Positions 6,621-11,623 of a DNA stretch of 11,623 nt are shown here, in pieces. The stretch covers positions 1-11,623 of the forward strand of contig JALHLL010000101.1 of NCBI GenBank assembly GCA_022844575.1. The letters are read 5' to 3'. The translations under genes and the position numbers were made by a program. Every line of letters begins with the position of its first letter. The first letter of the stretch is position 1. Origin of the DNA: a bacterium (lineage in GTDB: Bacteria; Bacteroidota; Ignavibacteria; Kapaibacteriales; UBA961). Below the pieces are notes generated by a model. It had not been told where the DNA came from, made no database searches, and was given only the letters and a program-made list of their open reading frames with translations.

Positions 6621-7736
6621 ATGATCGTAGGTCTTCCTAAAGAGATCAAAAACAATGAAAAACGTGTAGGTCTTGTTCCCGGTACAGTTGCCGAACTTGT
6701 ACGTAACGGACATACTGTATTAGTACAAGATACTGCCGGTATCGGTAGCGGTTTCAGTAATGATGAATATGTAAAAGCAGGCGGACAAATCGTTGCAACT
6801 GCAGCAGATGTGTACGGCGCAGGCGATATGATTGTAAAAGTTAAAGAACCGATTGAGCCGGAATATCCACTTATTCGGGAAAATCAGGTTCTATTTACAT
6901 ATTTCCACTTTGCGGCAAGCCAGGAGTTAACGGAAGCAATGATTCAGCGCAAAGCAATTTGTATCGCTTATGAAACGGTAATGAAAAATGACGGTTCTTT
7001 ACCTTTGCTTATCCCTATGAGTGAAGTTGCTGGTCGTATGGCTCCGCAAGAAGGTGCAAAGTATCTTGAACATCCGATGGGCGGTCGCGGAATATTACTT
7101 GGTGGTGTACCGGGTACGCAACCGGCGCGTGTTTTGGTTCTCGGCGGCGGTATCGTTGGTACAAATGCAGCGAAAATTGCAGCGGGCTTCGGTGCTCGCG
7201 TAACAATTTTCGATACGAACTTATACCGTTTACGCTACCTTGATGATGTAATGCCTAAAAATGTTACCACCATGAAGTCGAATAACTTTAATATAGCTCA
7301 TCAGCTTGAGCATGCCGATCTTGTTATTGGTGGTGTTTTGATTGCAGGTGCCAAAGCTCCGAAACTTATTACACGCGATATGCTTTCCTTAATGAAAGAG
7401 GGTTCAGTAATCGTTGATGTTTCGGTTGACCAAGGCGGATGTATTGAAACCTGTCGTCCAACAACTCATGCCGATCCGACCTATGTTGTGGACGGCGTTG
7501 TACATTATTGTGTGGCAAATATGCCCGGTGCCGTTCCATTCACATCAACCATAGCATTGACCAATGCTACATCCGATTACACGATCCAACTTGCCAATCT
7601 CGGATGGAAAGAAGCAGTTAAACAGAATAAAGAACTTCTGTATGGTTTGAATACTATTGATGGCGAAATCGTTTATGAAGCGGTTGCTGAATCTTTCGGT
7701 TTTTCTTATACACCTGTAGAAAAATTCCTTAACTAG
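6621..7736 (+). CDS. ald: Alanine dehydrogenase
   Basis: Interconverts L-alanine and pyruvate plus ammonia with NAD, in the cytoplasm, usually as a hexamer. The 371-residue length is typical. Substrate-binding Arg15 (NEKRVGLVP) and Lys75 (KVKEP), catalytic His96 (TYFHFAA) and Asp270 (DVSVDQGG) all fall at the standard positions. The NAD site is GGGIVG at 175-180, with Asp198 closing the second strand. ATG 6621 is fixed by AGGAG at 6610-6614, 6 bases upstream. The gene ends just before a strong terminator (7759-7791), so it probably forms its own transcript or ends one begun at the CrtI-like gene. A palindrome in its upstream region may control it. Nothing is truncated or missing. Confidence 0.97.
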   Translation: MIVGLPKEIKNNEKRVGLVPGTVAELVRNGHTVLVQDTAGIGSGFSNDEYVKAGGQIVATAADVYGAGDMIVKVKEPIEPEYPLIRENQVLFTYFHFAASQELTEAMIQRKAICIAYETVMKNDGSLPLLIPMSEVAGRMAPQEGAKYLEHPMGGRGILLGGVPGTQPARVLVLGGGIVGTNAAKIAAGFGARVTIFDTNLYRLRYLDDVMPKNVTTMKSNNFNIAHQLEHADLVIGGVLIAGAKAPKLITRDMLSLMKEGSVIVDVSVDQGGCIETCRPTTHADPTYVVDGVVHYCVANMPGAVPFTSTIALTNATSDYTIQLANLGWKEAVKQNKELLYGLNTIDGEIVYEAVAESFGFSYTPVEKFLN

Positions 7737-7758
7737 TAAAATTCTCTGTTACAAAAGC

Positions 7759-7791
7759 AAAAGCCCGATGATTTTCATTCATCGGGCTTTT
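7759..7791. terminator. Bidirectional intrinsic terminator between ald and the lipoprotein gene
   Basis: AAAAGCCCGATGA (7759-7771) pairs perfectly over 13 bp with TCATCGGGCTTTT (7779-7791) around a 7-base loop. The stem ends in a T-run on each strand, extended by TCTTTT on the plus strand. It lies 23 bases after the ald stop and 27 bases after the end of the convergent gene at 7818, so it can end both transcripts. Confidence 0.92.
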
Positions 7792-7817
7792 CTTTTAGAA
7801 ACCTGTATTTCAAAATA

Positions 7818-8345
7818 TTATTCAGTAAATTCCTCATCCTTAATCTGAGAGATTGTAGAATTCCCTTCCCCTATTCCCGCATTAAGCGTATAGGATTGTA
7901 CTGAATAATGTTTTGTTTTTACTTTACCGTCACTTGTTTCTGTCTCCGTTTCTTTTTCTTCAAATTTGAATACTTGATCAGATTCAAAATTTGCTCGCTC
8001 ACGCATAAACATTTTTTTTGTTTTATCCCAATCATATCCTTGGCTATATTTCATCGTAAGATTTCCAGGAGCAATTTCCTTTATGACAGCAGTACTTCTA
8101 CCCGAAATAAAAACATAATGTAATGTTTTTGCAGGGTCTTTTACGTCACTTAGTTTTACAACAATATCATGATCATAACCATTTTTAATAATTAAGCTGC
8201 ATAATCCTTTCGGACCCTGAGGTGGATCTATATAAGCTCCGTTCATACCGCCGCAACTATTTAATACTACAACAATTACAGAACAAATAATTACAGCAAA
8301 TATATAATGCGGTAAAGTTCTGCATACATGTACAAAGTTTTTCAT
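7818..8345 (-). CDS. Lipoprotein of unknown function, partner of the serine protease
   Basis: 175 residues with a long hydrophobic signal (about 14-28) ending in the lipobox LNSC; Cys31 would be lipidated, followed by GG, so there is no acidic retention or export signal. After a short linker comes a single beta-rich domain: LIIKNGYDHDIVVKL (51-65), YVFISGRST (77-85), a turn IAPGNLTMKYSQG (91-103) followed by Asp-Trp-Asp at 105-107, then a stretch with alternating Glu/Thr (ETETET), and a C-terminal ISQIKDEEF ending. I recall similar domains with the N-G..., PG-x-Y and DWD features in many uncharacterised bacterial proteins, sometimes near trypsin-like proteases, but I know no function. The start is 27 bases after the protease stop, so the two are very likely one transcript. 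It would sit on the inner or outer membrane facing the envelope space. Confidence 0.85.
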   Translation of the reverse strand: MKNFVHVCRTLPHYIFAVIICSVIVVVLNSCGGMNGAYIDPPQGPKGLCSLIIKNGYDHDIVVKLSDVKDPAKTLHYVFISGRSTAVIKEIAPGNLTMKYSQGYDWDKTKKMFMRERANFESDQVFKFEEKETETETSDGKVKTKHYSVQSYTLNAGIGEGNSTISQIKDEEFTE

Positions 8346-8372
8346 AACACTGAATAATAGTTAAAAAATATT

Positions 8373-9722
8373 TTAATATTCAAAAAACATAGAGCCTATT
8401 ACACCTTCTTTTTTCTTTTCATTATATGATGCAACGCGCCATATAATAGCATATTCGGCAGTTTTAGGTGCCTTGAACCAAGTATAAGAATGAGCATCAA
8501 TATCGGTATTTGCGGCAATGGGCTTCCATTTACCGTCATCAAGATAAAATACTGCTATATCGACATCCTTTATCGAATTCGTATCCGCATAGGTAATAAG
8601 ATAATAGGATTTATCTTTTTCAAAATCCTGCCATATCTGACCATCCGATTTTATAACACTTGCTACAGAGCCGACGGGGGTGGACTTACCGCTCATATAG
8701 CTTTGTGCAGCAAGTATTCCCAAACCTACTCCGACGGATTCCACGATTTGGCGATTTTCAGGAGTATATTCCAATGCCTCCGTATTAACTCCTAATGCCT
8801 CGACTACAACATTATGAGCTTGTTTCATAGAAATAGTATCTTTTTCAATATCTATCTTCTCATATATTCTTTTTACGGCTCTTGCAATGCGATTAAGGTT
8901 TTTATCAACTATATTGGCCTGCCACATTAATCGTATTGCAGCCGTACGTAGTTTCCATAAATTTCTTTCTTTCATCCCGATAATATGTGCCGGAGGAGTG
9001 CCCATTAGTGCTGTATCTACGACAAAAGCATCCTTAATATCCATTTCTACTCCTTCGTAAGATTTTCTCTTTGATGGGAAAGGAATGTCACCAGAGGGTT
9101 TGACAGATTTTACTAATTCACTTGGTATCGCAAAATTTATGCTCTGCCCTTCTGACATTATAAGTCGAACAACACCTAATACTTCACCATTGGCATCCAA
9201 AAGCGGACTACCACTGCTGCCTGATGATACTGCCGCAGTAAATTGAATAAGTTTGCCATGCTCCTTAACAATCCTTAATGAAGAAACGATTCCATCGGAA
9301 ACACTCTGTTCAAATCCCAAAGGGTTACCTACTACGTATATCTTTTCGCCCTGTTCCGGTACTTTATTTCTGAAAACAAGGGGTATTATCTTTCTCGAAG
9401 TCGGTATATCAACCTCAAGAACGGCTATATCCATCAATGAATCTTTGGCAACAATCTTCTGTATAGCATACTCTGTACTATCATTCATTCTGATTTTGAG
9501 TGAGTAAGCACCTTCAATAACGTGAAAGTTTGTAATAATACGATTCTTATCGATAAAGAATCCACTACCTGTCGCTTGTTCCAAATCAAAAGCATTGAAT
9601 GAAAGCACGGTTACTACAGAGGGTTTGACTCTTTTGAACATTGCCACAATATCTTGACCAAATAAGGAGGCAGGAAATAATGATAAACATACTAACAAAA
9701 AACGGGTAACGGTAATGAGCAT
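8373..9722 (-). CDS. Exported HtrA-like trypsin-fold serine protease without PDZ domain
   Basis: 449 residues with a signal peptide cut about residue 22 (ASLFG before QD). The chymotrypsin-fold protease domain (about 25-210) has all three catalytic residues: His67 (TNFHVIEG), Asp98 (DIAVLEV) and Ser170 (GSSGSP, in place of the usual GNSGGP). The GSGFFI strand at 52-57 and VVGNPLG at 130-136 are typical of the HtrA/DegP group. In place of PDZ domains there is a helical, Arg/Lys-rich middle (about 225-330) and a beta-rich C-terminal domain (about 350-449) containing DVDIAVFYLDDGKW and FKAPKTAEYAI, resembling the beta-sandwich add-on modules of secreted proteases. It should act in the periplasm or outside. 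AGGA lies 5 bases before the ATG. The lipoprotein gene follows at once. A weak promoter candidate, TATACTTG on the minus strand (9833-9826), lies about 100 bases upstream. Confidence 0.9.
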   Translation of the reverse strand: MLITVTRFLLVCLSLFPASLFGQDIVAMFKRVKPSVVTVLSFNAFDLEQATGSGFFIDKNRIITNFHVIEGAYSLKIRMNDSTEYAIQKIVAKDSLMDIAVLEVDIPTSRKIIPLVFRNKVPEQGEKIYVVGNPLGFEQSVSDGIVSSLRIVKEHGKLIQFTAAVSSGSSGSPLLDANGEVLGVVRLIMSEGQSINFAIPSELVKSVKPSGDIPFPSKRKSYEGVEMDIKDAFVVDTALMGTPPAHIIGMKERNLWKLRTAAIRLMWQANIVDKNLNRIARAVKRIYEKIDIEKDTISMKQAHNVVVEALGVNTEALEYTPENRQIVESVGVGLGILAAQSYMSGKSTPVGSVASVIKSDGQIWQDFEKDKSYYLITYADTNSIKDVDIAVFYLDDGKWKPIAANTDIDAHSYTWFKAPKTAEYAIIWRVASYNEKKKEGVIGSMFFEY

Positions 9723-9900
9723 TTACGTCCTTTCCAATTGTTGGCCGAAATTAAGATTAGTTTCTGAGATAAGCAAAAAGACGATAAAGACAAAGCCATA
9801 TGTAAAGACACGATTTTAGCTAAATCAAGTATAAAGACTTAGCGGCTACCCGAAAGCATATATAATTGAAAGTACCTATACCTAATGACTGAAAATACTC

Positions 9901-9931
9901 TTTCACTCCGTCTAACAAATCGGTATTTTTG
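9901..9931 (+). promoter_or_regulatory. Bacteroidota-type promoter for the NrnA-like gene
   Basis: TTTC (9901-9904), 19 bases, then TATTTTTG (9924-9931), an exact TAnnTTTG with the same -7 sequence as infC. Transcription would begin near 9937, giving a leader of about 17 bases before ATG 9954. The rest of the 9723-9953 gap holds no gene that I can support. Confidence 0.6.
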
Positions 9932-9953
9932 TTCATAACTATAATGAAGATGT

Positions 9954-10964
9954 ATGAAATTTTTGAATGATACTGAGGTTGCGACAATAATAGGCCAATG
10001 TACGCAATGTATAATAACAAGCCACGTAAACCCCGACGGCGATGCTTGCGGCAGTTCATTGGCATTATTACATTTACTTCAAGCTAACGGCATTGCGGTG
10101 AGGATTATTTATACAAGCGAAGTACCGACAAACATGCGTTGGTTGCCACTATCGGACAAAATCGAATACTATCAGCCACAACTTCATGATGAAGCTATAG
10201 AAAATACGGAATTACTTATTTGTGTTGACTTTAACTCAGCATCAAGAGTGATGCGAATGCAAGACATCATCACATCACGACAAAAAGCAAGCATAGTTGT
10301 TGATCACCATGAGCAACCCCAAGAATTCGCCTCATTCTATTGGGTAGAAACAGAATCTTCCAGTACATGCGAAATGGTATGGCGCATAGCAAAATTGTGT
10401 ACCGAAAGGTATGGTTTTCTACTCAATAAGGAGTTTGCAACAAGTTGTTATACCGGAATTATGACTGATACAGGCGGTTTCAGATTTCCGCGTACTGATG
10501 CTGAATTACATAGAATTGTTGCCGATCTTATTGACTTAGGTGCTGATCCTGTTTCAATCTATGAATCTGTGATGAATGATACATCGTATAGTCGTATGTT
10601 ATTGCTAGGAAGAACTCTCTCAGGCATGGAAAAACTTTATAAAGGTCAGATTTGTGTATTAACCATACACAAAAAATGGTTTGAAGAAACCGGAGCAACA
10701 TTGGATGACACCGAAGGATTTGTTCAATATACATTAACAATAAGCGGCATTAGTTTAGGGATATTGTTTATTGAACACCCTCTTGAAGATGTTATTAAAA
10801 CTTCAATACGTTCAAAGGGGAGTATTGAAGCAAGGATTTTGGCATTACAGTTCGGAGGCGGTGGACATTTTCATGCTGCTGCTACACGTTTCCCTTTTGC
10901 CACATTAGAAAGTGTTAAACAAAAAGTGCTTATTGCAGCAGAAAACCTATTTAATAATAAATAA
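9954..10964 (+). CDS. DHH/DHHA1 phosphoesterase, NrnA-type oligoribonuclease / pAp phosphatase
   Basis: 336 residues of the DHH superfamily. The metal-binding motifs appear in order: HVNPDGDA (24-31, ligands His24, Asp28, Asp30), Asp92 (CVDFNSASR), DHH at 117-119, and Asp173 (TDTGGFRF), followed by a DHHA1 substrate-binding domain ending in GGGGHFHAAA (301-310). NrnA-type enzymes degrade two- to five-base RNA fragments and dephosphorylate 3'-phosphoadenosine 5'-phosphate; relatives cleave cyclic dinucleotide breakdown products. Length and domain order fit the stand-alone NrnA class, not RecJ or GdpP. ATG 9954 follows a clear promoter with a short leader; there is no Shine-Dalgarno site. The next gene starts directly at its stop (TAAATG), indicating one transcript. 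Which of the known activities dominates cannot be read from the sequence. Confidence 0.93.
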   Translation: MKFLNDTEVATIIGQCTQCIITSHVNPDGDACGSSLALLHLLQANGIAVRIIYTSEVPTNMRWLPLSDKIEYYQPQLHDEAIENTELLICVDFNSASRVMRMQDIITSRQKASIVVDHHEQPQEFASFYWVETESSSTCEMVWRIAKLCTERYGFLLNKEFATSCYTGIMTDTGGFRFPRTDAELHRIVADLIDLGADPVSIYESVMNDTSYSRMLLLGRTLSGMEKLYKGQICVLTIHKKWFEETGATLDDTEGFVQYTLTISGISLGILFIEHPLEDVIKTSIRSKGSIEARILALQFGGGGHFHAAATRFPFATLESVKQKVLIAAENLFNNK

Positions 10965-11623
10965 ATGCGATCAATTGTAATTATTGGAAATGGTATTGCC
11001 GGAATTACGGCTGCAAGGAATATAAGGAAACTTTCCGATGATTCAATTACTGTAATTTCGGATGAAAGTAATTTTCATTATTCAAGACCCGCATTAATGT
11101 ATATATTCATGGGGGACATGAAATTTGAACATACAAAGCCATATGAGGATTGGTTTTGGACAAAAAATAGAATACGTTTGCTTAATGATTACGTAGAGAA
11201 TATACACTGCAAGGAGAAAAAACTTCACCTAAAAAACGGAGGCGAACTTTTTTACGATGTATTAATAATTGCAACAGGGTCAACACCGAATAAACCTTCG
11301 TGTAACGGTTTAGGACTAAAAGGAGTACAAGGTTTTTACGGTCTCAATGATTTGGAAGAGTTGGAGAAGAATATACAAAACAAAGGTAAAGTTATCATCG
11401 TGGGCGGAGGTTTGATCGGCGTTGAAGTAGCGGAAATGATGCATAAACGTGGGATCCCTTGTGAAATGATAGTAAGAGAGCGTAGTTACTGGAATAAAGT
11501 ACTTCCGAATGAAGAAAGTGAAATGATTAATAGACACATATATTCTTTTGGAATTAAGGTGCATTATTCTACGGAGCTTGCTGAAATTACTGACGATGGA
11601 ACGGGTAAGGTCGGAAGCATTAT
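10965..11623 (+). CDS. NAD(P)/FAD-dependent oxidoreductase (5' part, cut by window edge)
   Basis: The visible 219 residues are the first part of a two-dinucleotide-fold flavoprotein disulfide-reductase-like enzyme. The FAD site is IIGNGIAG (6-13), the conserved ATGSTP lies at 103-108, and the NAD(P) site is GGGLIGVE at 147-154. HYSRPAL at 38-44 matches the flavin-contact loop of the NirB N-terminal / rubredoxin- and ferredoxin-reductase group, which pass electrons from NAD(P)H to small iron-sulfur proteins or nitrite reductase. No redox-active Cys pair is seen, so it is not a thioredoxin- or glutathione-reductase type. The acceptor is unknown. It starts at ATG 10965, immediately after the upstream stop, and is probably co-translated; there is no separate ribosome site beyond the end of the upstream gene. 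It continues beyond the right edge. Confidence 0.88.
   Translation, partial: MRSIVIIGNGIAGITAARNIRKLSDDSITVISDESNFHYSRPALMYIFMGDMKFEHTKPYEDWFWTKNRIRLLNDYVENIHCKEKKLHLKNGGELFYDVLIIATGSTPNKPSCNGLGLKGVQGFYGLNDLEELEKNIQNKGKVIIVGGGLIGVEVAEMMHKRGIPCEMIVRERSYWNKVLPNEESEMINRHIYSFGIKVHYSTELAEITDDGTGKVGSI

Noticed and set aside
9820..9936. 38-residue minus-strand peptide frame in the protease / NrnA gap
   Set aside because: Its ATG overlaps the nrnA-type promoter region on the other strand, there is no ribosome site, and no homologous family comes to mind.

Overview
The window is an AT-rich, ordinary bacterial chromosome segment carrying ten protein genes, two of them cut by the window edges. The best guess for the host is a member of the Bacteroidota/FCB group, probably from the Chlorobi-Ignavibacteria-Kapabacteria side. 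Three things point there. The promoters that can be read have the Bacteroidota form, a TTTG-like -33 box, exactly 19 bases, then TAnnTTTG; the copy in front of infC is perfect. Several genes nevertheless have good Shine-Dalgarno sites (infC, lysS, ald, the protease), which is unusual in Bacteroidia. The lysyl-tRNA synthetase is the short (504 aa) form, lacking the long C-terminal extension seen in many Bacteroidia. The placement is inference; no rRNA or other phylogenetic marker is complete here.

Layout. 1-321 (-): 5' part of infC (translation initiation factor IF-3), divergent from 535-2049 (+) lysS; the 213-base gap holds a promoter for each, and a 15-bp palindrome sits where the lysS -33 box should be. 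2081-3172 (+): a site-2-protease-type membrane metalloprotease 31 bases after lysS, probably in the same transcript. 3173-5042: a gene-poor stretch with two small orphan genes, a four-helix membrane protein (3743-4147) and a mini-cupin (4371-4658), separated by non-coding DNA; this looks like accessory sequence. 5043-6503 (+): a CrtI/CrtISO-type FAD protein. 6621-7736 (+): alanine dehydrogenase (ald), closed by a strong bidirectional terminator. 7818-9722 (-): a two-gene unit, an exported HtrA-like serine protease without PDZ domains (8373-9722) followed by a lipoprotein of unknown function (7818-8345). 9954-10964 (+): a DHH/DHHA1 phosphoesterase of the NrnA type, immediately followed (TAAATG) by a FAD/NAD(P) oxidoreductase running off the right edge.

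How they fit together. Most genes are housekeeping: translation (infC, lysS), nanoRNA/pAp turnover (NrnA), amino-acid catabolism (Ald) and redox enzymes. Membrane and envelope proteolysis appears twice (the S2P-type protease and the secreted serine protease with its lipoprotein), but nothing links the two. No tRNA or rRNA gene, insertion sequence, CRISPR array or phage gene was recognised. The protease-lipoprotein pair and the small membrane protein are the least described parts; no clear-cut new system is evident.
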